Assembly: GCA_035652095.1 (NCBI GenBank)
Contig: DASREM010000056.1
Coordinates: forward strand, 310,001-374,000
Reading direction: 5' to 3'
Source of the DNA: DASREM01 sp035652095
GTDB lineage: Bacteria > Acidobacteriota > Terriglobia > Terriglobales > Acidobacteriaceae
DNA length: 64,000 nt
Each line of letters begins with the position of its first letter. Within the stretch, counting starts at the first letter, position 1. This document shows, piece by piece, positions 7,748 through 15,642 of the stretch. The translations under genes and the position numbers were made by a program. The notes beneath the pieces were generated by a model. The model was not told the origin of the DNA. It saw nothing but the letters and a program-made list of their open reading frames with translations, and did not search any database.

Positions 7748-9691
7748 ATGGGCCAGACGATCACAGAAAAAATCGCACAGAAGCATCTAGCCGAAGGTCC
7801 CAATCGCCCGCTTCGCACCGGAGACTTCGTCTCCATTCGCCCGTTCCATGTCATGACCCACGACAACACGTCCGCCGTCATGAGCAAGTTCAAGGGCATC
7901 GGTGCAAAGAAGGTCCATGACCCGAAGCAAATCGTCTTTACCCTTGACCACGATATTCAGAACAAGGACGAGGCCAACCAAAAGAAATATCGCTCGATTG
8001 AGGCGTTCGCGAAAGAGCACGGAATCGATTTCTATCCCGCGGGGTCGGGCATCGGGCACCAGATTATGGTTGAGCGCGGATACGTCGTGCCGGGATCGTT
8101 CGTCGTTGCGTCCGACTCGCATTCGAACATGTACGGCGCTTTGGGAGCTGTCGGAACACCGATCGTTCGCACCGATGCCGCGGCCGTGTGGGCGACGGGC
8201 GAATTCTGGTGGCAGATCCCACGCAGCATCCAGGTGGTTCTCGAAGGCAAGCTCGCCGAAGGCGCTACGGGAAAAGACGTCATCATTACGCTGTGCGGGC
8301 TCTACAACCACGACGAGGTTCTGAACTCGGCGGTAGAGTTCTCGGGACCCGGCGTCGAATCCCTGTCGATGGATGCGCGCTTCTCCATTTCCAACATGAG
8401 CACCGAATGGGGACCGCTGGTGGGATGGTTCCCGGTCGATTCGGTCACGATCGATTACCTGAAGGGTGTTCACGCGAAACTCAAGGCGCAAGGCGTTGAG
8501 CGCTTTACTGAGCAGGACATTGCGAACTGGGAGAAGAACCCGCCGCGTCCCGACCCTGACGCCGTCTATGCCGCCCGCATCACGCTTGACCTCAGCCAGG
8601 TCACGCCACATGTGTCGGGCCCTGACACGGTGCAGGCGATGTCCTCGCTGTCTGAGATCGCGGATAAGAAAGTTGCGATTAACAAGGCATATCTTCTCTC
8701 CTGCGTGAACTCGCGTGTGGAAGATCTGGAAGCCGCGGCGAAGGTTCTGAAAGGGAAGAAGGTCGCGTCCGGCGTGCAGTTTTATCTCGGAGCCGCGAGC
8801 AAGTGGGTTCAAGAAGAGGCCGAGCGCCGCGGCATATGGCAGACGCTGGTGGACGCCGGCGCGCATACCCTTCCTGCGGGATGCGGCCCTTGCATTGGTC
8901 TCGGCGTCGGCCTGTTGGAACCGGGAGAGGTCGGTATCTCTGCAACCAATCGCAATTTCAAAGGCCGCATGGGATCGCGCGATGCGAAGTGCTATCTGGG
9001 TAGCCCGGAGGTCGTCGCAGCTTCTGCGGTCGCCGGATACATCACCGGCCCGCACGCGATGGCGGATCGCCCGCTGGCGAAGACCTACACTGAGTTCTCA
9101 AGCGGAGCGGCGGCGGAGAAGGTTGATATTCTTCCCGGCTTTCCCGAGCGCGTAAAAGGCCGTCTGATTTTTATGCCGCAGGACAACGTGAACACCGATG
9201 CCATCTACGGCAAGGACTATACATATCGCGACGACATGACGCCGGAGATGATGGCGAAGGTCGTGATGGAAAACTATGATCCGCAATTTGCAGCCCGCAC
9301 CAATGCCGGCGACGTCATCGTGAGCGGTTTTAACTTCGGCACCGGATCAAGCCGCGAGCAGGCTGTCACATGCCTGAAGGCGAAAGGAATTCCCCTGGTC
9401 ATTGCGGCGAGTTTCTCGCAGACGTATTTGCGCAATGCGTTCAATAACGGATTTCTGTGCATCGAGGTTCCGGAGCTGGTGAAGCGATTGCGCGAGCAGT
9501 TTGCGAAAGAGATCGGCGCGAAAGAGAAGACGATTATCCCGGGAGATGACATCGATATCGATTTTACCTCGGGCGTAATTCACTGGCGCGGAGAAGGTTT
9601 CCCGTTCCCGGCGTTGGGGAGCGTTCCGCAGTCTTTGGTGATTGCGCAAGGAGTGGAAAACCTAGTAGCGAAGCGTTTAGGGCTGTCATAA
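7748..9691 (+). CDS. Aconitase-superfamily hydro-lyase, single-chain homoaconitase type
   Basis: A 647-residue protein with the large [4Fe-4S] domain followed by the swivel domain (about 455-647) in one chain. Cluster ligands are seen as SCVNSR (Cys319) and GCGPC (Cys379, Cys382). The phrases VMTHDNT, ASDSHSNMYG and GISATNRNFKGRMGS match the pattern I know from fungal Lys4 homoaconitase more closely than bacterial AcnA/AcnB or two-subunit LeuCD. The family isomerises a 2-hydroxy tricarboxylate through its cis-ene: homocitrate, citrate, isopropylmalate or methylcitrate. Start ATG 7748 has only a weak ribosome site. The neighbours argue for citrate or a longer homologue as substrate; the exact acid is inferred. 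Confidence 0.9.
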   Translation: MGQTITEKIAQKHLAEGPNRPLRTGDFVSIRPFHVMTHDNTSAVMSKFKGIGAKKVHDPKQIVFTLDHDIQNKDEANQKKYRSIEAFAKEHGIDFYPAGSGIGHQIMVERGYVVPGSFVVASDSHSNMYGALGAVGTPIVRTDAAAVWATGEFWWQIPRSIQVVLEGKLAEGATGKDVIITLCGLYNHDEVLNSAVEFSGPGVESLSMDARFSISNMSTEWGPLVGWFPVDSVTIDYLKGVHAKLKAQGVERFTEQDIANWEKNPPRPDPDAVYAARITLDLSQVTPHVSGPDTVQAMSSLSEIADKKVAINKAYLLSCVNSRVEDLEAAAKVLKGKKVASGVQFYLGAASKWVQEEAERRGIWQTLVDAGAHTLPAGCGPCIGLGVGLLEPGEVGISATNRNFKGRMGSRDAKCYLGSPEVVAASAVAGYITGPHAMADRPLAKTYTEFSSGAAAEKVDILPGFPERVKGRLIFMPQDNVNTDAIYGKDYTYRDDMTPEMMAKVVMENYDPQFAARTNAGDVIVSGFNFGTGSSREQAVTCLKAKGIPLVIAASFSQTYLRNAFNNGFLCIEVPELVKRLREQFAKEIGAKEKTIIPGDDIDIDFTSGVIHWRGEGFPFPALGSVPQSLVIAQGVENLVAKRLGLS

Positions 9692-9696
9692 AAAAG

Positions 9697-9786
9697 GCTA
9701 ACCACAAGGGACACGAAGGTTCACAAAGGAAAATCGAATCATTCTTGCATTCCTTCGTGTTACTTCGTGTCCTCTGTGGTTAAACG
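9697..9786. repeat. Inverted pair of CTTCGTGTCC-type repeats
   Basis: CCACAAGGGACACGAAGGTTCACAAAGG (about 9702-9729) faces CCTTCGTGTTACTTCGTGTCC and CTGTGGTTAA (about 9752-9782). The arms can pair, forming a long imperfect hairpin between the aconitase and dehydrogenase genes. Related sequence is present at 12306-12380 and 33984-34038. It is non-coding. Confidence 0.65.
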
Positions 9787-9804
9787 ATCTTCATAGGAGC
9801 TCAT

Positions 9805-11019
9805 ATGGCGAAACATACCGTAGTCTCGATGCCCGGAGATGGCATCGGAAATCAGGTTCTGCCCGAATCGATTCGGGTCTTGAAGGAAGTCGGCTTCGAC
9901 GCCGAGTACATTCACGCCGACATCGGCTGGGACTGCTGGTGCGACCAGGGCAATGCTCTGCCCGACCGCACGATCGAGTTGCTGACCAAGCACAAGCTCG
10001 GCTTGTTCGGCGCCATCACCTCCAAGCCGAACAAGGAAGCGCAGAACGAGTTGAAGGCCGAACTGCGTGGCAAGGGCTACGTCTATTACAGCCCGATCGT
10101 GACCATGCGGCAGAAGTTCAACCTCGATATCTGCATGCGCCCGTGCATCGGATTCATCGGCAATCCGCTGAACTACATTCGCAAACGTACCGATGGCGCC
10201 TTCGATGAGCCGAAACTCGATACCACGGTATTCCGCCAGGGCACAGAAGGCATGTATGTCGGAGTTGAGTGGACCAATCCGCCGGAGAATGTTCGCGCCG
10301 CGTTGAACACGCATCCCCGCTTTAAGAACTTCGCCAACGTGCCCGGCCCGGAATTGGCCATCAGCACCCGCGTGATCACGAAAAATGCCGCGCGCCGCAT
10401 CGTGACTGCTGCGTTCGAGTACGCGAAGAAGCGCGGCTTCAAGGGCGTCACCATCTGCGAGAAGCCGAACGTGGTGCGTGAAACTTCCGGCATGATGGAA
10501 GAGACCGCGAAAGAAGTCGCCAAGAACTATCCTGGCATCTCGCTGTGGTCCACGAATATCGACGCGCAGCTCATGTGGCTGAACAAGAATCCTGAAGACT
10601 ACAACGTGATCGTAGCCTCGAACCTGTTCGGCGACATTCTTTCCGACGCCTTCGCCGGCCTGGTCGGTGGCCTTGGTTTTGCTGCTTCAGGAAATATCGG
10701 CGATGAAGTGGCGGTGTTCGAGCCCACGCACGGCTCTGCCCCGAAATATGCTGAGTTGAATCCGCCGATCGTCAATCCGATCGCCATGATCCTCTCGGCC
10801 GCGATGATGCTCGACCACGTCGGGGAGGGCGCGAAAGCCGACCGCATCCGAAAGGCAATCGCCGACGTCGTCCAAGAAGGCAAAGTCAGGACATATGACA
10901 TGATGCGCATCTCAGGGGGATCGAAGGCGATCAGCCAGGGGGCCGCGAGCACGGTGCAAATGACCGATGCGATCCTGGAGAAGCTGGCCAAACAAGTGCC
11001 GGCCAGCGTTGGCAGATAA
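9805..11019 (+). CDS. Isocitrate dehydrogenase-family beta-decarboxylating dehydrogenase, NADP-type
   Basis: A 404-residue member of the isocitrate/homoisocitrate/isopropylmalate dehydrogenase family; AGGAG lies upstream of the ATG. By alignment from memory with E. coli Icd, substrate arginines are Arg102, Arg112 and Arg144, catalytic Lys is Lys220, and metal aspartates are Asp277 and Asp281. Ser96 matches the regulatory/substrate Ser113. The position equal to Asn115 is Ile98, and RENSED is replaced by RQGTEG, so the substrate pocket differs from ordinary isocitrate dehydrogenase. Lys314, Tyr315, Tyr364 and Arg368 match the NADP-binding set (344, 345, 391, 395). Oxidative decarboxylation of isocitrate or homoisocitrate, or the reverse carboxylation, is expected. 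Confidence 0.88.
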   Translation: MAKHTVVSMPGDGIGNQVLPESIRVLKEVGFDAEYIHADIGWDCWCDQGNALPDRTIELLTKHKLGLFGAITSKPNKEAQNELKAELRGKGYVYYSPIVTMRQKFNLDICMRPCIGFIGNPLNYIRKRTDGAFDEPKLDTTVFRQGTEGMYVGVEWTNPPENVRAALNTHPRFKNFANVPGPELAISTRVITKNAARRIVTAAFEYAKKRGFKGVTICEKPNVVRETSGMMEETAKEVAKNYPGISLWSTNIDAQLMWLNKNPEDYNVIVASNLFGDILSDAFAGLVGGLGFAASGNIGDEVAVFEPTHGSAPKYAELNPPIVNPIAMILSAAMMLDHVGEGAKADRIRKAIADVVQEGKVRTYDMMRISGGSKAISQGAASTVQMTDAILEKLAKQVPASVGR

Positions 11020-11097
11020 AAGCATCGGAGTAGCCGATTCGTACAGCGATCGACTACGAAGCGGGGTACACTGCGTCGTGCTGTACATTGGTGAGTT

Positions 11098-12303
11098 ATG
11101 AGCACTCCCGCCGAATCCATTCGCGCCGCCGAAGCCGGACATTGGGGCAAGGACATCCGCTCCGACCTTCACGTCGCGTTCGAGCCGCGCGATCGCGGAG
11201 GTCTGGAGATCAGCCTGGAATCGCGAGTCGATCTTTATTACGGAGATTCGATTCGCGCGCAGGCCCGGCAAGTGCTGGAGACACTGGGAGTCAAGAACGC
11301 CCAAGTCAGGATGCATGACGAGGGCGCGCTGCCCTATGTGATTTCGGCGCGTCTGGAAACAGCTGTAAAAAGGGCGGGATTGGCCGCCGATCAGAAAGCG
11401 CTTCCGGAAGCGATGCCGCTGCCGAATCCTTCGGCGAAGGACCGCCTGCGCCGTTCGCGTCTGTATTTGCCGGGGACCGAACCCAAGTACGCGATCAACG
11501 CGGGGCTGCATGAGCCGGATGCGATCATTCTCGATTTGGAAGATTCCGTTCATCATGCCGAAAAAGATGCCGCGCGGATCCTGGTGCGCAACACGCTTCG
11601 CGCCGTTGATTTCGGCGCCTGCGAACGCATGGTACGCATCAACCAGCTTCCGCTCGGGCTCCAGGAACTGGTCGAAATCGTTCCCGAATCACCAGACCTC
11701 ATCCTGGTTCCGAAAGTCGAATACGCCGAGCAGTTGGGCGAAGTCGATCGCATGGTGAACGAGCTCAAGCTGCGTTACCAGATCAACCGGCCGATCTGGC
11801 TCATGCCAATTATCGAATCCGCTTTAGGCATAGAGAATGCCGCCCCCATTGCAGCCGCGAGTCCTAACGTAGCCGCACTCACCATCGGGCTGGAAGACTA
11901 TACGGCTGATCTCGGGGTTGCAAAGACTTCGGAGGGCAGGGAGTCGCTCTATGCTCGCTCAAAGCTGGTCCATGCGGCAAAAGCGGTTGGTGTCCAGGCG
12001 ATCGATTCCGTCTTCGGCGATGTAGGGGACATGGATGGCCTGCTGCGTTGGGGGCAGAATTCTCGCGCGATGGGTTTTGAAGGCATGGGCTGCATTCATC
12101 CCTCGCAGATACGCGTGATTCACGAAGCGTTCGCCCCGACGCAAGCAGAAATCGAGAAAGCCCTGAAAATCGTCACCGCGTTTGAAGAAGCGCAGCAGAA
12201 AGGCCTCGGGGTCGTCAGCCTGGGCTCGAAGATGATTGATCCCCCGGTGGTCCATCGCGCACAGAAATTAGTGGCGCGTGCCAAACAGATGGGCAAAGCA
12301 TAG
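11098..12303 (+). CDS. Citrate lyase acyl carrier (CitD) - beta subunit (CitE) fusion
   Basis: A 401-residue protein joining two citrate lyase parts that are usually separate. Residues 1-95 resemble CitD: a carrier domain with GGLEISLES and ARLETAVKRAG. Residues about 117-400 are CitE of the HpcH/HpaI aldolase fold (SRLYLPGTEPKY, DLEDSVH, LVPKVE, IESALGIENA, IGLEDYTADLG, GCIHPSQI). CitE cleaves citryl-carrier to acetyl-carrier and oxaloacetate. The likely prosthetic-group serine is Ser22 in RSD, one residue off the SSD/SGD serine of Klebsiella and E. coli CitD. citF follows after 87 bp. No citC, citG or citX, needed to acetylate and load the carrier, lies in the window. Confidence 0.85.
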   Translation: MSTPAESIRAAEAGHWGKDIRSDLHVAFEPRDRGGLEISLESRVDLYYGDSIRAQARQVLETLGVKNAQVRMHDEGALPYVISARLETAVKRAGLAADQKALPEAMPLPNPSAKDRLRRSRLYLPGTEPKYAINAGLHEPDAIILDLEDSVHHAEKDAARILVRNTLRAVDFGACERMVRINQLPLGLQELVEIVPESPDLILVPKVEYAEQLGEVDRMVNELKLRYQINRPIWLMPIIESALGIENAAPIAAASPNVAALTIGLEDYTADLGVAKTSEGRESLYARSKLVHAAKAVGVQAIDSVFGDVGDMDGLLRWGQNSRAMGFEGMGCIHPSQIRVIHEAFAPTQAEIEKALKIVTAFEEAQQKGLGVVSLGSKMIDPPVVHRAQKLVARAKQMGKA

Positions 12304-12305
12304 TT

Positions 12306-12380
12306 TTCCTTCGTGTAACTTAGTGTCCTTGGTGGTTAAAGGGTTTAAGACTCGGTAACCTCAGTGTCCTCCGTGGTGAA
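12306..12380. repeat. CTTCGTGT/GTGGTTAA-type repeat, two units
   Basis: CCTTCGTGTAACTTAGTGTCC with GGTGGTTAAAGG (about 12308-12345) is followed by CAGTGTCCTCCGTGGTGAAG (about 12362-12381). It matches the repeat at 9697-9786 and at 33984-34038. It fills most of the 87-bp gap between the CitD-CitE fusion gene and citF, so the citF message would contain it. Confidence 0.6.
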
Positions 12381-12390
12381 GAATTTCTAA

Positions 12391-13953
12391 ATGCCGGAAC
12401 GCATCGAACTCGCGCAAAACGCCGCCGGACGCATGGTTCCCGCCATGGTGAATGGCAAGCCGCAGATCCCCTACATCGGTGTAGGGAAGTACCAGCCGCG
12501 CGGACGCAAGCAAGCCCCGCCCGTGCGCTCCAGCAAGGATTATCCCGAAAACGGCGACAAGAGGGTCAGCGACCTCGAAACCGCGCTGCGCAACTGCGGC
12601 CTGCGCGATGGCATGACAATCTCCAACCATCACCATCTGCGGGACGGGGACCGGGTCGCTCTGATGGCTCTGGAGGCCGCCGCGCGCATCGGAGTGAAAG
12701 ACCTGCTGTGGTTTCCCAGCGCGTCGTTTCCCTCGCAGAAGAGCGCGATCGATCTGATGGAGAAGGGCGTCATTCATCATATTGAAGGCAGCATGAACGG
12801 CCCGCTTGGCGACTACTGCACGCAGGGAAAAATGCGCGGCATGGGCGTGCTTCGTTCTCATGGCGGCCGCTGGCAGGCAATTCAGGACGGCGAAGTCCAC
12901 GTGGATATCGCTGTCATCGCGGCCCCCACCGCCGATGCCTTCGGAAATGCGGATGGCTCGCACGGCAGATCCGCGTGCGGCTCTCTCGGCTTCGCTCTGG
13001 CGGATTCCATGTACGCCGACCACGTCATCGTGGTCACCGACAATCTTGTGCCGTTTCCCTGTATTCCATGGCAGATCCAGGGCAACAACGTTGACTATGT
13101 TGTGGAGGTGGACTCCATCGGGGATCCCGCGAAAATTGTTTCCGGCACGACCCAGATCACGCGCTCGCCCGATCGTCTTCGCATTGCTGAATTCGTCGCC
13201 AGTTTTCTCCGCGAAGCCGGAATCATGAAAAATGGATTTTCCTTTCAGGCAGGCGCTGGGGGCATTGCTCTCGCCTTCGTGCAATACCTGAAAGCGATGA
13301 TGAAGGAAGACGGCGTGAAAGCCCGTTTTGTGCGCGGCGGTTCTACTAAGTTCTTAGTCGAATTGCTGAACGAGGGCCTCACCGACTACATCCTCGACGG
13401 ACAAACCTTCGACCTTGCCGGAGTTCAGTCGATTGGCAGCGATCCCCGTCACGTTTCAACCTCGCCCTTCACCTCCTACAACTATCACGGGAAAGGGAAC
13501 TTTGCTTCCATGGTGGACGCTGTTGTTCTCGGCGCGACCGAGGTGGACGTGAACTTCAACGGCAATGTCGTCACCCACTCCGACGGCCGCCTGCTTCACG
13601 GTATTGGAGGCTGGCAGAATTGCCTTGCCTCAGGCTGCACCATCCTGGCGGTACCTTCGTTCCGCGATCGCATTCCGGTGATCGTGGACGAAGTCACCAC
13701 CCTGACCGGCCCTGGCGAACTCATTGACGTCATCGTGACTGAGCGCGGTATTGCCATCAACCCGCGACGGCAGGACCTCATGGATGCCACCAAGAACTCG
13801 AAACTTCCGATCCGGCCGATTCAGGACATTAAGGCTGAAGTTGAGCGCATCTGTGGAGGGAAACCCGCAAAGCCGAAACTCACCGATAACCCGGTTGCCG
13901 TCGTGAAGTGGGTGGACGGCACCGTGCTCGATACAGTCTGGCAGATTTCCTGA
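12391..13953 (+). CDS. citF: Citrate lyase alpha subunit (citrate CoA-transferase)
   Basis: A 520-residue protein, about the normal CitF length. The family's two CoA-transferase-like halves are visible: SNHHHLRDGD with IEGSMNGPLGDYC in the first half, and FSFQAGAGGIALAF, STKFLVELLNEG, FNGNVVTHSDG and a VTERGIAINPRR ending in the second. CitF exchanges acetyl for citryl on the CitD carrier arm, so it needs the adjacent CitD-CitE fusion. Last gene of the rightward cluster; a strong hairpin follows the stop. Why an organism would place citrate lyase with PrpD and a homoaconitase-type enzyme is not obvious from known pathways. Confidence 0.92.
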   Translation: MPERIELAQNAAGRMVPAMVNGKPQIPYIGVGKYQPRGRKQAPPVRSSKDYPENGDKRVSDLETALRNCGLRDGMTISNHHHLRDGDRVALMALEAAARIGVKDLLWFPSASFPSQKSAIDLMEKGVIHHIEGSMNGPLGDYCTQGKMRGMGVLRSHGGRWQAIQDGEVHVDIAVIAAPTADAFGNADGSHGRSACGSLGFALADSMYADHVIVVTDNLVPFPCIPWQIQGNNVDYVVEVDSIGDPAKIVSGTTQITRSPDRLRIAEFVASFLREAGIMKNGFSFQAGAGGIALAFVQYLKAMMKEDGVKARFVRGGSTKFLVELLNEGLTDYILDGQTFDLAGVQSIGSDPRHVSTSPFTSYNYHGKGNFASMVDAVVLGATEVDVNFNGNVVTHSDGRLLHGIGGWQNCLASGCTILAVPSFRDRIPVIVDEVTTLTGPGELIDVIVTERGIAINPRRQDLMDATKNSKLPIRPIQDIKAEVERICGGKPAKPKLTDNPVAVVKWVDGTVLDTVWQIS

Positions 13954-13974
13954 GTCCCTTCGCAGGACATCCCC

Positions 13975-14000
13975 TGGAGACGCAGCTTACTGCGTCTCCA
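13975..14000. terminator. Strong hairpin between converging genes
   Basis: TGGAGACGCAG, a CTTA loop and CTGCGTCTCCA form a perfect 11-bp stem 22 bp after the citF stop and 11 bp beyond the stop of the opposing lipoprotein gene. There is no clear T tract on either strand, so it is a terminator candidate by position, possibly bidirectional. Confidence 0.5.
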
Positions 14001-14010
14001 CAGGATTACT

Positions 14011-15489
14011 CTACTGTTGCAGGTTGATCTGCCCATCCAGCTCAAATCCCGTATCGTTGTCAATGATGTAGGCATTCGAACTGGAAACCAGGTACATCGA
14101 AAGCCCAATCGTGTTGGTGGCTCCCGGGATCGTTCCTGTAATCCGTCCATTGGATGAAACCGTGTAGGTTCCAGTCAAGAATCCGGTGGTACTTGTCGAA
14201 CCATTCGAATTCACGAACTCGTTCAGGATCAGCCCTCCCTTTCCGTCGAACTGCAACGTTGCAACCCGGTCCAGAGTTGAGGTGCTGCCCCCGGTCTGGA
14301 TGGTAAATCCGTTCATGAGGAACGCGAACTGGCCATTGACGGATGCATTCGAGAAGTTGCTTCCCACCTGCGCGTCCGCGGTTCCGTCAGAAAGCTGCGT
14401 TGAACTGTTAGTCAGAAAGAATGCGCGCGTCGGACTCACCATCCAGTAGATCTGACTGCCACTTCCGATCGTCACGGCAGCACGGCCGGTCGCCGCCATC
14501 GTGTAACTGCCGGTAAAGGCCGAGTTCAACGTCACGTTCCCGTCCGTCACATTGTCGAATGCGCCCGCGGTAATGCCGCCATTGCCGTCAGCCATGAACC
14601 GGCCGGCGGTCCGTATTCCACCAAAAAGGCTCGTCGTATCGCCGCTCGCGCCGAAGGCAAACGGCCCGTTCAGCGAAGCATTGGTGAAGGTTGTGGTGCT
14701 CTGCCTTTCTGCCCGCCCCAGTCCGGTGACGCCGCCATCGGTGGTCAGAAAACGAAGATTGTTGGCATCCACCACGTAATAGATGAATGTCGTGCTTACC
14801 GCGCTTCCGTCGGTTATCGTGCCCGACGCTCGTCCCAGCGTTGCATCAGGCGTGTTGAACAGCGCGCTGCTCAAGGCCACTGAAGTCAATGTCGAACCGA
14901 ACACCAGGGAATCCTGGGAATTGGCGCCGGTGGTGATCGTTCCTGCGCTGAGACTGAAAGATCCCACGTAGCTGGTGGGGGTACCGCCCGTGGTAAGACT
15001 CCGGCGCTTAAACACGAAGGTGCCGCTGGGGGCCGCTGCGAAGGCTGTGGTGTCTTGCTTCTCGGCGATGCCGCCACCGCTGAATGTCGTGTCAGCCTCC
15101 GCCAAGTAGACCTTGGAACTGCTCACCAGCGTGATCGCGTAGGTGAGGCTTCCGCTGGGAAAGCTGAATACCAGGCTTCCCGTGCCGTCATTGGAGATCG
15201 AGTACGTGCCGCTGATCGTGCTCGACGTTGCTGACCCTTCCGAGAAATCATCCACTACCGTGGTAAGCGCGCCCGCCCCATTCGCGGAGAACACCCCGGC
15301 ACGTACGTAGGGAACGCCTGTTCCTGAACTGAAATCAAAGCCGCTGACCTGGTAGACGTACTGCCCGCTCAGGCTGGCATTGGAGAAATTACCCGTGGGG
15401 GTCGGTGGAGGATTGTTGTTGCTGTCGGATCCGCATCCCGCGCACAATGCCAACGCTATCAATCCCAACGACAAATATAGTTTCCGCAT
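14011..15489 (-). CDS. Secreted or lipid-anchored protein of four ~110-residue beta repeats
   Basis: The start at 15489 (MRKLYLSLGL) puts a signal peptide at the very N-terminus; an earlier in-frame start would add 33 unlikely residues. The signal ends in LALCAGC, a slightly off-consensus lipobox. The mature part of the 492-residue protein is Ser/Thr/Gly-rich with repeated units that open with F(S/T)NAS(L/V)(S/N)G and end in short Tyr/Val/Leu strands (for example YVVDANNLRFL, YWMVSPTRAFFL, MYLVSSSNAYII). A Pro-rich linker follows the lipid Cys. This repeat lipoprotein class is frequent in acidobacteria; function unknown, probably cell-surface. Confidence 0.8.
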   Translation of the reverse strand: MRKLYLSLGLIALALCAGCGSDSNNNPPPTPTGNFSNASLSGQYVYQVSGFDFSSGTGVPYVRAGVFSANGAGALTTVVDDFSEGSATSSTISGTYSISNDGTGSLVFSFPSGSLTYAITLVSSSKVYLAEADTTFSGGGIAEKQDTTAFAAAPSGTFVFKRRSLTTGGTPTSYVGSFSLSAGTITTGANSQDSLVFGSTLTSVALSSALFNTPDATLGRASGTITDGSAVSTTFIYYVVDANNLRFLTTDGGVTGLGRAERQSTTTFTNASLNGPFAFGASGDTTSLFGGIRTAGRFMADGNGGITAGAFDNVTDGNVTLNSAFTGSYTMAATGRAAVTIGSGSQIYWMVSPTRAFFLTNSSTQLSDGTADAQVGSNFSNASVNGQFAFLMNGFTIQTGGSTSTLDRVATLQFDGKGGLILNEFVNSNGSTSTTGFLTGTYTVSSNGRITGTIPGATNTIGLSMYLVSSSNAYIIDNDTGFELDGQINLQQ

Positions 15490-15642
15490 AGTTTGTGCAG
15501 CGCACGCTGCTGCTCCTTGAAATATTATGGAAAGTTTCTGAGATGCAAGCCCCGCCGTTCCCTGCAGCATCTTTTTACCTTCTAACACACTTTGCGGGGG
15601 AAAGTTGCTGCAGCGACAGCTTTTACAAACAATGACAGAGTG

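Noticed and set aside
7787..9055. A 422-residue minus-strand frame
   Set aside because: Fully antisense to the hydro-lyase gene; composition is His/Arg-rich as expected for a shadow of GC-rich coding DNA.
12361..13284. A 307-residue minus-strand frame
   Set aside because: Antisense to citF, no ribosome site, no recognisable motif.
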